64,000 nt of DNA from Heterodera schachtii (taxonomy: Eukaryota > Nematoda > Chromadorea > Rhabditida > Heteroderidae). The stretch spans positions 1,388,959 through 1,452,958 of the forward strand of contig SIJG01000003.1 in assembly GCA_023374025.1 (NCBI GenBank), in the 5' to 3' direction. The translations under genes were made by a program, and so were the position numbers. The notes under the pieces were generated by a model. That model was not told the DNA's origin, searched no databases, and saw nothing but the letters and a program-made list of their open reading frames with translations. Below, piece after piece: positions 1 through 10,142 of the stretch; the stretch's first letter is position 1, and each line of letters opens with the position of its first letter.

Positions 1-716
1 CATCTCAATTATACGGGCTAAAACTGACAAAAAGAATTTCCGAAACAAACCTCACGAATTTTAATTGGGATATTTGAATACCTATTTTATTTTTGCTGCA
101 TTTTCAGCAAATTTTAATCACCCATAAATCACTTAAAAATCATAAAAAAAAGTCTCCTAATTCTACCGTATTTAACTATTTGTCTTCGTAGCATTGGTCA
201 AGAATAATATGCGTTAGGATGCTTTAGACAAGAATTGCACCATATTGAAATATTCATTACAAAATGAAAATAAATATTACTAATTATACAATTAAAAATT
301 AGGAAATTTTTAGCTATCAATATATTTATTAAAGGAATAAAATATCAATTTATTGCTTTGAAATGATTACAAAAACGAGGCAAATATCAATCAATAAAAG
401 TTTCATTCAATATATTAATTTACAATAACAAAAAATTAATAAATAAATAATTCATACCCCCAGGGCAAAAGTGAAAAATTAGTAAAGAAATTTATTAGAT
501 GCAAAAAGCAATTGAAAATTGGTCCTTTGATCAATTTTCAATGTTTTTGCAATTTGTTTGTCATTTATAAAATACTAAATGAAAAATATTTTTGTTAAAC
601 AGATAATTTAGAAGCGGGAGGGAGGGTGGAGGGACACCCAAAAGCAACATTTTCAATTACGACAGGCGCGGTCGGGAAGATTTTTTTATAATGGTAACAG
701 ATTTTACACTTAAAAC

Positions 717-1632
717 TAGAGATCGGAATTTTGAGAAAATACGGATAAGGGTAAGGGTTACGGGCTTGCCATCTATACGGGTTACGGGCTTACGGGCTAA
801 AAACCCGTAAAACCCTTAACCCGTAAAAACCCGTATTCAAAAATAATACGGTTCCGTATACGGGTAAGGGTTTTTTTCTTTTTGATAAAAATACGTTTAA
901 TAAATATAAATTTTGAATATTTAAAGCTAAAAGACATTATAAAATTTTTATTATAAATTTTAAGCAACAAAATTCAAAAAACACAACAATTGGCATCCGG
1001 CGGTGGCCGTTGGGCGCCTCCGGGAAATTTTTTTAAATTTGATTGCAATTTGTTATTAGATTTAATAGAAAAATTGACCAAATTTGCGATTTTTAACTGA
1101 TTTCATGAATTTTGCGATCAGTTTTTCATTAAAATGATTTATAATTTTGAAGAATTTACAAATCCAATTCGTAAAAAAAAGAATTAAGAAAAATAAAAAA
1201 GAATTTCATAAAAAATTTAAACGAAAGCTATTCAATAACTTAAAAACTTTTTGGTACAGAAATAATTGATTTCTTTTCAAATTACATAAATTTTACAATA
1301 TTTACCAATGCTTTTTCGATTTTTCACCGAAAATTTTACGGAATTGACCGCCCAATTTCAAAGTTTTGGCGAATTGACTGCACAAAATTTAAAAATTTAC
1401 TCCATTTTCACCTTAAAAAATGAAAGAAAATTAACCCGTAAAACCCGTATCGTAATTGTACGGGTAAGGGTAAGGGTTACGGGTTTGACATCGATACTGG
1501 TTACGGGTTTACGGGCTAAAAACCCGTAAAACCCTTAACCCGTAAAAACCCGTATCGGCCAAAAAAAGTACGGGTTACGGGTTACGGGCCCGTAAAAACC
1601 CGTATACGGGTCCGGCCCGTATCCGATCTCTA
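717..1632. mobile_element. hAT-like MITE with empty site in the duplicate
   Basis: The element begins TAGAGATCGGA and ends with the exact reverse complement TCCGATCTCTA. It is flanked by an 8-bp duplication CTTAAAAC at 709-716 and 1633-1640. The paralogous segment has one uninterrupted CTTAAAAC at 12348-12355, which is the unoccupied site. There is no transposase frame; both ends are filled with ACGGGTTACGGG/CCCGTAAAACCC-type subterminal repeats, and a GC-rich core lies near 995-1025. The 8-bp TSD and TAG...CTA ends point to the hAT superfamily. Confidence 0.9.
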
Positions 1633-1919
1633 CTTAAAACAGGCATTTATAAATTAAAAAAAAATTTCCAATTGCATTTTTTGGCTATGATTTTAATGCG
1701 TTTACAGGTGAAATATATGTAAAACTTTTTTTCGGAATTTCTTTTTTCTCAAAATCGTTTCTTCCATTCTGAAATTCTCTGTGGATAAACTTTCAACATT
1801 TTTGCAATGGCATCATCACTCATTTTCGGGTTCTTTAATTTTATTTCCCGATAAATTTTCATTTTTTCCATTTTTTCTTTATCGCTTCATTTACAATGAA
1901 TTCCAAATTGTTGCTTCCA

Positions 1920-2359
1920 TTTTTCAATTACTGTATGGCTAACTCCGATGTTCTTACAAATTTGGATATAATTTTGTTGCCATTCTTTTCTTGAATATTT
2001 TCTTTTCATTTTTCATTCGCATGAATTTTTGCACAATTTCAATTTTTTCTTCATCAATTTTTGATTTGTAGCATTTGTTTTTTTGAAGACCAAATTCTTT
2101 AATCCATTTATAAATATATCGGCGATTTGTTCTCAATTTTTTCGCTATTTTTTCTTCAATTTTACTCTATTCTTTTGTTGAATATTTTCTTCCTTTTTGT
2201 TTAATTTTTTCTTTTATTTTATAATATTTTCCAATTATTTCTCTTTTATTCTCTCATTCCGTTGTTTTCCAATTGCGGTAATTTCTTATTTTCAGTTTTA
2301 ATTTGATGGATTTCCATTATCAAAAATATAATTAAAATTAATATTCGGCGGAATTTCAT
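1920..2359 (-). pseudogene. Decayed HTH-repeat secreted protein, copy in duplication 1
   Basis: Reading leftwards from an ATG at 2359 there is a hydrophobic leader, then stops and frameshifts. A recognisable HTH module (NRRYIYKWIKEFGLQ) is encoded near 2136-2080, followed by a KFMRMKNEKK stretch. It is the paralogue of 13134-12607 and is more damaged, missing the segment around the EMFGEKWEE-like motif. It belongs to the same family as the better preserved copies at 34.5, 54.9 and 58 kb. It is probably not functional. Confidence 0.6.
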
Positions 2360-2549
2360 TTTCTTCACAAATTAAAAATGTAAATTTATTATTTATTTTT
2401 CTTGTAAAAATATAATTTTAATTATTATTTTGGTTTTTTATTGCCATTCTACTGATTTCCTGTAAAATAAAAAATCTTATTTAATTGAAAATTATATTGT
2501 TTTTGATTATCATGGATAAAAACATTTAAATAAATAGGGCTTCGTTTTT

Positions 2550-3030
2550 TTGGCACAAAAAAATCGCGAAATAGGCACCTTAAAAGGCAGAAAAAAACCG
2601 TAAAATAGGCATTAAATAGGCACAAAAATCCCCGAATAGGCACAAAAATAGGCAAATAAAATTAGGTAACAAAATAAATAAAACTTCATCAAAAACCTAA
2701 TTTATGTTATATTTCAATTGTTTTAAAGTTTTTTTCGAATAAGGACAATTTTTAAACCAAAAATTTCTATCAGAAAAAATAATTAAATTTTGGGGATCAA
2801 TTTTTGAGAAATTTTTTTAATTCTTAGGGGTGTATTTTCTGAAATTTTTTTAGGTCGATTTTAGGGGGGTGTATTTTTCATTTTTATTAAGGATTTTTCT
2901 GAAAGTCCTGAAAAAGGCGCCAAAAAATGGCGAAATAGGCAGAAAAATAGGCATTTAGGCATTAAGCACAAAAAGTCCAAAATAGGCTAAGTTAGGCATT
3001 ATAAAAGTCATTTTAGGCACCCCAAACCAA
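2550..3030. repeat. Degenerate AGGCA-motif repeat tract
   Basis: Short phrases such as AAATAGGCAC, AAAAATAGGCA and TTAGGCATT recur irregularly. Similar phrases occur at about 9440-9500 and 13340-13410. They form no open frame and no clear tandem period. This looks like an old, degenerate simple or satellite-like repeat. Confidence 0.5.
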
Positions 3031-3681
3031 GCGGAAAACGCGTTCGTGCTCATAAGAGCCTATCAAGTGCGCTAAATTTTAGGCATTAAAAATCTGAAGC
3101 ATGTGAAGAGCTTTCGAATGCTAACAAGACTGTTGTATTTGGATGGCAAAGAAAAAAGTTATAGTGGAAAAGCATGGTGAGGCCCAACCGTGCCGGCCCA
3201 ACTGAGCGAGTCCGGTTTTCATGACTTTTGAAGGGGGGGATCAATAGCAGTTCATACAATAAAAATTTTTACAAAATAAAGCTTAAGACTAGGCTTAGGC
3301 CTAAGCCCAAGCAAGCCTAAGCTTGGGGCAAAGTCTAGGTTCAAGCCTAAGCTTATTCTAATCCTTTATAAAAATGCCAATTGTACGAACTGCCATGACC
3401 CCATGGGGGGGGGGGGAGGACCTCCCCCCTACTTTTTTTTCATGTATGAAAATATTGGTATAGGCGCCAAATTCATTTTTGTGATTAAGTGAATGAGCAA
3501 AAATTAAATACAATAACACTCAACTGACAGAGTCCAATATTTAGGTCAAATAATTGCAACAATCAATCAATTCATTTCTTGTGTTTCTGATCAGTGATCA
3601 CCACTCGAGCTCGGCAAATCGTCAATAAGACTGAAAAAACAAAAATAAGAACTTAAGTTTCATTTAGTTTTTTAAAATTGT
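3031..3681. other. Intergenic, old repeat relics
   Basis: I see no gene here. At 3100-3200 the phrases GTGAAGAGCT..., TTGGATGGCAAAGAAAAAAGTTATAGT resemble the right arm of the foldback element at 6451-6838 in diverged form. A G-run lies near 3404-3416 and repeated AGGCTTAAGCC-like words at 3290-3360. Confidence 0.4.
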
Positions 3682-3890
3682 TCACCCATCGTCGAATCCG
3701 TCGTCTCTGATGAAAATAAGAATGTCGTTCTTTTGTCCATCAATCAATTGATCCATCTCCGTTCTCCACTTTTTCTTAGTGACTATTGTAATCGGACGGC
3801 GGAAGAGCACAAAAACATTTGCATCTTTTTGTAACAGTGTCAATTTTTCTTCAGTGAATTTGTTGGTCAGTTCAAATGGCACAACGGCAG
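3682..3890 (-). CDS. Possible terminal exon, unrecognised
   Basis: An open frame on the minus strand ends in an Asp/Gly-rich tail (IRDDGFDDG) and encodes a mixed charged and hydrophobic stretch (TEEKLTLLQKDANVFVLF). Its composition is more protein-like than the surrounding AT-rich frames. The right end is uncertain: the frame runs on through a low-complexity C-rich stretch to 3957 and no convincing acceptor was found. It could be the last exon of the neighbouring minus-strand genes or chance. Confidence 0.2.
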
Positions 3891-3957
3891 AAAGTGAGGG
3901 GAGTAGTATAGGGGTAAAAATCTTGTCCCCCCCCAGGGCAGAGAGATACCCGTTCAC

Positions 3958-4637
3958 TATACGAGAGAGGAGAGAATTAGAGAAAAAGAGTAATTCTTAA
4001 AACTCGTAAAAACGACTTAATTGTAAAGGGACCCCCGCCCACTAATTTTAATGCAAAAACTCCAACCTAATGGTATTGGCGGATCATTGGCACCACTGCG
4101 CGGGTGCGGTGCCGTTTTTTTGCTATCCCCGATTAATCGATATCAACGGAAAATATCGATTTGTGAATTGCAACAATTCTAATATACATAAGAAAATTAG
4201 GTTTTAGAAAAAAATTTTGATTAAAATAATCCTCCTCATCTGTTCTCTTTTGTCCTTCGGTAATTTTTGGTGCGGGAAATAAACCATTATGAAAATGAGC
4301 GAAAAATTTTTTGTTTTAATATTTAATTTTTGAAAAATATTTTCGTTCCAGGGAAAAACGTTTTTTTCCCCGTAATTTTTGAAGATTATATGTGCCATTA
4401 AAAGAAAAATTTAAAATAAGGCAAATTCCAATTTCTGAAATTTATCTGCACATTTTTACCATCATTTTTCATTTTGTATTCAAAGAGTTCGAAATTGGTA
4501 TAGCTTAATAAAGTTAATTTACCAGTTAATAAATTCTTTTAAAAATGGAATTTTATTTTGTTTTTTAACCCTTTTTTATTTAAAATTTCCTAGCCAGTTA
4601 ATCGCATTAAAAAAAAATTGAAAAATCTTTTTCTATT
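3958..4637. other. Intergenic, nothing recognised
   Basis: AT-rich with many homopolymers. A GC-rich phrase at 4080-4120 (TTGGCACCACTGCGCGGGTGCGGTGCCG) resembles the hairpin cores of the MITEs in this window. No supported gene was seen. Confidence 0.4.
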
Positions 4638-4896
4638 TTACCCAATTTCTTTTGAGCACATTTTCAACGCGAACACGAATTTTGGCAAATATTTCTCTGC
4701 CAATTCTTTTTCGTCAATTATGAAGCACAAACGAATTGCCAATGCGAAAAGCAATTGAAACAATTTCACATTAACTCCAGCCGAAATTGGCTTTTGCCGC
4801 TTCTCCACCTCTAATGTTTTGCTCTTCCATGCAATTGTTTGAAGTGTTTGCACAAAATCAAAGCCATCACTGATTTGATCAACTTTTCGAAAATTA
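4638..4896 (-). CDS. Terminal exon of unrecognised gene, hydrophobic helix
   Basis: A TTTGCAG acceptor precedes an open frame beginning NFRKVDQISDGFDFVQTL and ending in a stop at 4638. It encodes a basic segment, then a hydrophobic stretch (VKLFQLLFALAIRLCFII) and a tail ending KMCSKEIG. The hydrophobic stretch resembles the end of the secreted protein encoded at 10142-8876 (QILQLAFSLAVRI), so the exons may come from related genes. The exon starts in phase 2, and I could not find an upstream exon that joins cleanly. The product is unidentified. Confidence 0.4.
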
Positions 4897-5130
4897 CTGC
4901 AAAATTCAAAATTAAAAAATAATTAATAATTATTTGTTTGTATTTCTACCCTTTTAATGGCAAGGATTTAGAATTGCAATGTTAATTAAACCACTTACAA
5001 AAATCACAAACAGCTTTTTTCCCAAATCCTAATATTTTTTCCTCAAATATTTGAAGATTCCGACCCGAATTTGGGTCCTCCTCCAAATGAAGGAAAGATG
5101 GCACTCAAAACAACAGTCAACCCTCCAGCA

Positions 5131-5207
5131 GTGGATGTGGTCTAGTGGCTAAAACAACGGATCCACGTAAGGAGCCCCGAGCGGCGGTTCAAATCCGGCT
5201 TTCCACC
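5131..5207 (+). tRNA. tRNA-like sequence, probably pseudogene or SINE head
   Basis: The stretch contains a good pol III A box (TGGTCTAGTGG) and B box (GGTTCAAATCC) at tRNA-like spacing, with ends GTGGATG and TTTCCAC that pair imperfectly. The T arm has one mismatch and the anticodon arm does not fold convincingly, so I assign no anticodon. A decayed tRNA or a tRNA-derived SINE head fits better than an active tRNA. Confidence 0.4.
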
Positions 5208-5339
5208 CCAATTTTTCACCTAATTAATACATGGGTTTAAGTATTACAAACCTTCAATGAATTCAGTAGAGTCGCCCAAGCAAATGTTTAGCTAATAATA
5301 ACGGAATGGTTAGCAACTGTTCATTTTCATTGTATTTCA

Positions 5340-5911
5340 CGCAATTCTTCGGCAAATTTTTCATCAATTCGTACAAAATTTGTCCCAAAACTTGAAATTT
5401 CGTTCCCCGAATGTGTCAAACGAATTTCACTTTTGCTTATTTCTCTTTTGCTGGCATTGCTGTAATCCGTGTGGATTTCATCCAATGTTACCAAAAGTGC
5501 CTGTTAATAACTGTTTTTTCTGAGATGGTTTTTTTCTGTCATAATTTGTGGAAAACTTTTCCAATTTATCCGAATTTTTCTTATCTTCTACAAATTTTAT
5601 AATGGCATGCAAAAATTTAAATTCCTTCAATGTTGTCACATTTTTAACTTTAGGATCAATCTTGAATTTTTTGTCAACATTTACATCAAGGTTTTTGACA
5701 TCTTTTTGAACAACCGTTTGAAGGTCTTCACAAAATTTTACCACAGCTAAAAAATGACATACCCAGAAATAAATTATTAATAATATTTTTGCTTTTTAAA
5801 TTTGTTTGTAATGTGCATTAATTACCTTCGGCTTCATTAGTATCAATTCCAAAAACTCTCACATAATTCCACAACGGCTCATGAAACAGTTCCATCTCAA
5901 TTTGATTGCTT
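5340..5911 (-). CDS. Exons of an unrecognised gene, with one frame break
   Basis: Two exons join cleanly. The first, 5911-5826, encodes SNQIEMELFHEPLWNYVRV and ends in phase 1 at GTAATT. The second starts at 5746 after TTTTTTAG and continues in frame (AVVKFCEDLQTVVQKDVKNL). Near 5500 the frame breaks by one or two bases, and an open reading continues in another frame (LVTLDEIHTDYSNASKREI) to a stop near 5341. The protein is Lys/Asp-rich with helical periodicity and no recognised domain. It may be a broken gene or contain a homopolymer assembly error. Upstream (first) and downstream exons are not established. Confidence 0.4.
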
Positions 5912-5969
5912 CTTAAAATGGGATTAAGGAGTTAATTTGAGGAACAAATAAAATTACAATAATTAGTAG

Positions 5970-6330
5970 AGAATGAATTTTGAAAAAACCCGGAGCCTGA
6001 ACCAGGGCCAAGATTTTCGGGATGGACAAGGGATTGAACTAAAGGGCTGCTGTTGGGCTGCTGTTTTAAGAGGACTCCTGGTCATGAATTTTGAGGACAA
6101 GGTTCTGTACAGGACCATCATTTTCTGCAAAAAAAAAAATCACTTCCGAAGATTTTGAACCCGAAATAATATTTCAATAACTTTTTCTAGGGACGACCTT
6201 ATTTAAAATTGGCATGAGATTATATCAAATAAACGATAAGGAAAAAATCCGGGTTATCCTTTCGAATTTATCCGGATCAGGGCCAGGACCAGGATTACCG
6301 AAACGGAACAGGACCAGACTTACAGGGTGA
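5970..6330. repeat. Degenerate GC-rich dispersed repeat
   Basis: Phrases such as ACCCGGAGCCTGAACCAGGGCCA and CCGGATCAGGGCCAGGACCAGG stand out against the AT-rich background. They resemble, in diverged form, the CCGGGACCGGGACC elements at 13850-14030 and 36845-37025. No ends or target duplication could be fixed. Confidence 0.35.
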
Positions 6331-6450
6331 AATTTTCTTGCACCTAATCCAAAATGTTTATTTTATGCCGATTTAACTATTTTGTGCCATGCCATTTTGG
6401 TGAGTTTTCAGAAAACCATTGATCCAAAATTATACAAATGAACAAAAAAT

Positions 6451-6838
6451 CGGGCCAGGTCGTTTTCGCGCCGGGTCGTTTTCGCGCCAGCCTAGTTTTT
6501 GAACTATAACTTTTTTCATTGTCAACCAAATCCAACTTTCTTGGTATATTTTGATAGCCCTAAGGATCCTCTATTAGCCTGCAAAATTCCAAAAAAAATT
6601 GTTAATTTTGAACTAACTTATGACCAAAAGTACATCAGAAATCAGGTTTTTCAGCCTTTTTGGCCATAACTTTTTTGAACCTTAACGAAATTTTTCGCAA
6701 TTTTGCATGCTAATAGAGTATGTGAAGAGCTATCAAATGATACCAAGAAAGTTGGATTTGGTTGACAATGAAAAAAGTTATAGTTCAAAAACTAGGCTGG
6801 CGCGAAAACGACCGGCGCGAAAACGACCCCGCCCCCAA
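6451..6838. mobile_element. Foldback (inverted-repeat) element
   Basis: The two halves are imperfect reverse complements over nearly their whole length. The best-matching part is about 80 bases: left arm 6475-6560 (CGTTTTCGCGCCAGCCTAG onward), right arm 6735-6825. The tip of the arm contains a doubled motif GTCGTTTTCGCGCC. There is no coding capacity and no clear target duplication. The transcript would form a long hairpin. Diverged single arms occur near 3100-3200, 36600-36800 and 56560-56660, so this is an old dispersed family. Confidence 0.7.
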
Positions 6839-7129
6839 AAAATATCTTCTTTTCAAATTTTTCATCAAAATTTATTTGGTCTTCAATTGAAAATATAAAA
6901 TAGAATTTGGCGTTCGAAGCCTTTTAGAGATTAGCAAAAATGAAAAAAAAAAAAACATACCCAAATCAAATGGCATTATTTTGATCATCAGAAATGATTT
7001 TTTTTAAACAATTATTGTTTTCCGAACCAAAATGTTGCAAAATAAGTTAAAATAGTTAAAATTCGAAAGTTAGCAAATTGCGAATTTTAATTACCGTAAT
7101 GATACTGTAACATACTTTAGGGTCTCATT

Positions 7130-7549
7130 TTATCACCAATTTAAAGTGAAAAACGGTATCTAATAAAAAAAAACTACCGTACCCTTTTGCCGGTGTATTG
7201 TTATCAGTGAGAAAAGGTTTTTGCCTATCATCGTAAACTTTGTGCGGGTCTTCGCCACATTTTTCTTTATTATCATTGGCCAATTTTGTAAACTTTTCAT
7301 GTTCAAATTTCAGACGTTTTGCCAATGCTCGTCCAAAATTAACAAATGCACAATTCTTTGAAGATAAAGATTTAGCAAAATAATTGTCCATTTTTTTATA
7401 AATTTCAGGTTGGTTTTTATTTTGTATATTAATAATTGCTTTGAATTTTTGTCTTTTTTTGTTTCTGTTCTTAATTGCTTGAAGTACTTTTGCAATTTCA
7501 AGTTGTGCCAATGTAAAATTCGAAAGCTCGAGAATGAATTTGAAGTCTC
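7130..7549 (-). CDS. Internal or terminal exon, Lys/Asn-rich protein
   Basis: A TTTTAAG acceptor is followed in phase by an open frame starting DFKFILELSNFTLAQLEIAK and running over 120 codons, with a Lys/Asn-rich helical middle and the stretch ADDP-like KCGEDPHKVYDDRQKPF near the end. The frame either stops near 7125 or is spliced at the GTACGG around 7186. The composition and phase-1 entry resemble the second exon of the secreted gene at 10142-8876. No domain is recognised. Confidence 0.4.
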
Positions 7550-7983
7550 CTTAAAAGAATCAATTGCCAAAATTATTTAAAAAATAATTGATTTTAAATA
7601 AAATTTCATAAATTATTAAAAGCAAAATTGAGTAAAAAATTAATTATTTTCTTGGCAAAAATTTGATTTAGAAAATACTAACATAACATAATTTCGGCCA
7701 TTATGTTTCTTATTTTTAATTTCTACAAAATTATCCTCATTTGAAATCCAAATTATTTTAATTAAAATAGAATATTATCTTTGTTACAAAGTATATATAT
7801 ATATATATTTAATTCCACTAAGATTGGTTCTTACAATTAGTGGGGTATTTTTTGCTTTTTTTATATTTAATTTGTGATCATTTCTAAAAAATGGCCGAAA
7901 TACGCTCTTAAAGCGCAAAAATAACAAAAATATGCATTTCTAATTATTTTTTTTATATTTATGTGTTACTCCAAATTTTAAAT

Positions 7984-8375
7984 TTATGTATTCTTTTGTT
8001 GATTATTTTCTAGTTTTTTCTTACGTTCAATCATAGATTCTTCAAAATTGTCTCTCTCATAAGCAATCATTTGTTCTGAGTCTTCTTCTTCTTCCAAATT
8101 TTCATCTTTTTTTAAAAATTTCTGAGCCCAAAAATGGATGGCTTCTCCATTTCCGTCAATTTGAATAATTTTAAATGGGAAAATTCTAAACAAAAAATAA
8201 ATTAAAATATAATAATAATAATAATGCATATTTAATTAATCAAAAACAAGTTTTATTTTTCTACCCATATTCGTCGCTTTGGCCTCTCTGTTTTGACAAT
8301 TCTTTAAATGCAGTCAAAAGAGTTTTCAATTGCCATCCTCCAATGTCATTTTTCTCATTGAAATATTCTGCATAA
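7984..8375 (-). CDS. Two exons of an unrecognised gene
   Basis: Exon 8375-8265 follows TTTACAG and encodes YAEYFNEKNDIGGWQLKTLL and on to an end at GG|GTAG (phase 2). Exon 8185-7984 follows TTTTGTTTAG and continues in frame (GIFPFKIIQIDGNGEAIHFW), then becomes very acidic (ENLEEEEDSEQ) and ends in a Lys/Gln-rich tail. The clean splice and frame agreement supports a real gene. The first part faintly recalls an EF-hand-type helix pair but lacks a clear calcium loop, so I assign no function. The 5' exons are not identified. Confidence 0.45.
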
Positions 8376-8875
8376 CTGTAAATTTATTTAAAAACTATTT
8401 TATATGTTTTTTTTGGATTTACTTCAAAATTTTACAAAAATTTATTAAATAAAAAAGAAATTTTTTCTGGCAATTGAATTTTGAGGCTCAAGCCAATTAA
8501 ATCAATTTTTGTTATACTATTTACAATTCTTGGCAATCCTAAAGAATGGGGGTCCCTAAATTAAGTTGTTAAATGAATTCGAAGCTTTTATCCCTGAAGA
8601 TGCATCCTTGAAATTTTTTTTGTTTTAAATTTTTGTTCGAGTCAGTGGCTCGGAATTGGGCAAATTCGAGTTCAGATTCGTATCAGCGCCCTCTAAAACT
8701 CCTTAAAACTGGGTTTGATATCAAAAAAAAAAAAACAAGATTAGGGAGGGGACCCACATTCAGTAGGATTGCCGACTTCTTCATTAATTTACATAGAAAT
8801 ATAAAAATTGGAAATTTTTTAAAAAATATTTACATACATAATTTAAAATTAAATTAATTCTAAGTTATCTATGTT

Positions 8876-10142
8876 TTACATTATGCTGAGAATGATCCGG
8901 ACGGCAAGTGAGAAGGCCAATTGCAGTATTTGGTACACAAGTTTTGGGTTTTCTTTAGAAGAAATTTCATTTTTGAATTTTTCAACAATTTGTTGGCCAA
9001 GTGTTTGGTCAAAATGCAAAAAGCCAACAAATTCATTTTTTGCATATTGTACTTCATGGAAAGTGAGCACTTTTAAATTCAGATAAGCATCTTTTGAATC
9101 GTTGTTTTGATTAAGCACTCGGAAATGGGCAATTTCTGCCGCACATTTTACAAATGTCAAATTGAACACTGTCCTTTTTTGCTTATCCGAATATCCTTTT
9201 TCCGTGTATAGTTTTGATTTGTTTAGCCAAGGTATGTCTGAAAAAGTCTGACAATTTTATACAGAATTTTTAACTTCAAAAGCAAAACGCCAAAAATAAT
9301 TAATTATTTATTTAAATTGGTTAACGCTTTTCAGCTAGCAAAGTACGTAAATCGTAATCAAAAAAATTAATTTGGTTATTTTTCAATTGTAAATGAAATA
9401 TAAATATTTAAAGTTTTTCGAATAAGAACAAATTTAAAAAATAAGTGAAAATAGGCACATTATGCACAAAAACCCCAAAATAGGCAAAAACAGGCATTAT
9501 AAAAGTCATTGTAAACACCCCCAAACCAAGCGGAATACATTTACGTTAATTTTGGCAAAACTTTGGCTCATAAAAGGATATTTCGCGATTTTGGTAATTT
9601 TTGGCACATATTTGGCGATTTAAAACAAAATTATTTTTTTCGCAGAAATAACTTTTATGCCCTCAAATTCTTGGCAAAATGAATGCTTAAATTTTCCTGT
9701 CGACATTTGTGCATGAAATGTGCGCCTACATAATTTTGGTCTTTGTTTAAATTTTTAGCACAAAATATTTGGAGTTTTTGGGCACATATTTGTACGCATA
9801 TTTAGCCTTTTTGAACAAATATAAATCCATGCCTTGGTTATAGAAAAGTTAATTCCTATATAATGACAATTAATTAAAACAATTTAAAAATTTCCAATTT
9901 ATTAGAATTGGTTTTAAAAAGATTAAATATTAAAAATATAAAATTAGTTTTGAATTTGCTATAAACTCACCCATTTTTCCCATCTCCTTGTAATCCTCAT
10001 AAAGATCGTCCATAAATTCGGCAAATGTTTGGACATTGTTAGCCAACTTCTCCGAGTCCCATTCGTAAGATGAAGTCCTTTCAAAAATGGAAAAGCCGAC
10101 GAAAAGTGGAAAAATTATAGCAAATAAAAATTTCGGTTTCAT
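8876..10142 (-). CDS. Small secreted protein, 177 aa, two exons
   Basis: Exon 1 (10142-9971) starts with a textbook signal peptide (MKPKFLFAIIFPLFVGFSIF), likely cleaved before YEWDSEK. It ends in phase 1 at GTGAGT. Exon 2 (9237-8876) follows TTTTTCAG and is in frame (DIPWLNKSKLYTEKGYSDKQ) through to a TAA at 8876, giving 177 residues and a 733-bp intron. The mature part is helical, with one cysteine near the middle and a hydrophobic C-terminus. No family is recognised. A secreted, fast-evolving protein in a parasitic nematode could be an effector, but that is inference. Related exon fragments lie just downstream on the same strand (7549, 4896). Confidence 0.55.

Larger units (their letters stand above)
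1..2610. repeat. Segmental duplication, copy 1
   Basis: This stretch is nearly identical to 11642-13403. The two copies share the opening CATCTCAATTATACGGGC, the long AT-rich flank, a decayed HTH-repeat gene and the run of AGGCA-type motifs at the end. Copy 1 differs mainly by a 916-bp hAT-like insertion at 717-1632 and lacks about 50 bp present near 13005-13050 in copy 2. Copy 1 is cut by the window edge, so the true left boundary is unknown. The pair brackets the secreted-gene cluster at 4.6-10.1 kb, as expected if about 11.6 kb were once duplicated in tandem. Confidence 0.9.

Noticed and set aside
717..1632. Telomere-like array because of TTACGGG/TAAGGGTTACGGG words
   Set aside because: The words lie strictly inside an element with TIRs and an 8-bp TSD, and the nematode telomere repeat TTAGGC is not present; these are subterminal transposon repeats.
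7984..8375. Calpain-like EF-hand protein
   Set aside because: The resemblance rests on one helix and an IDGNGE phrase; a proper calcium-binding loop and neighbouring EF hands are not visible.
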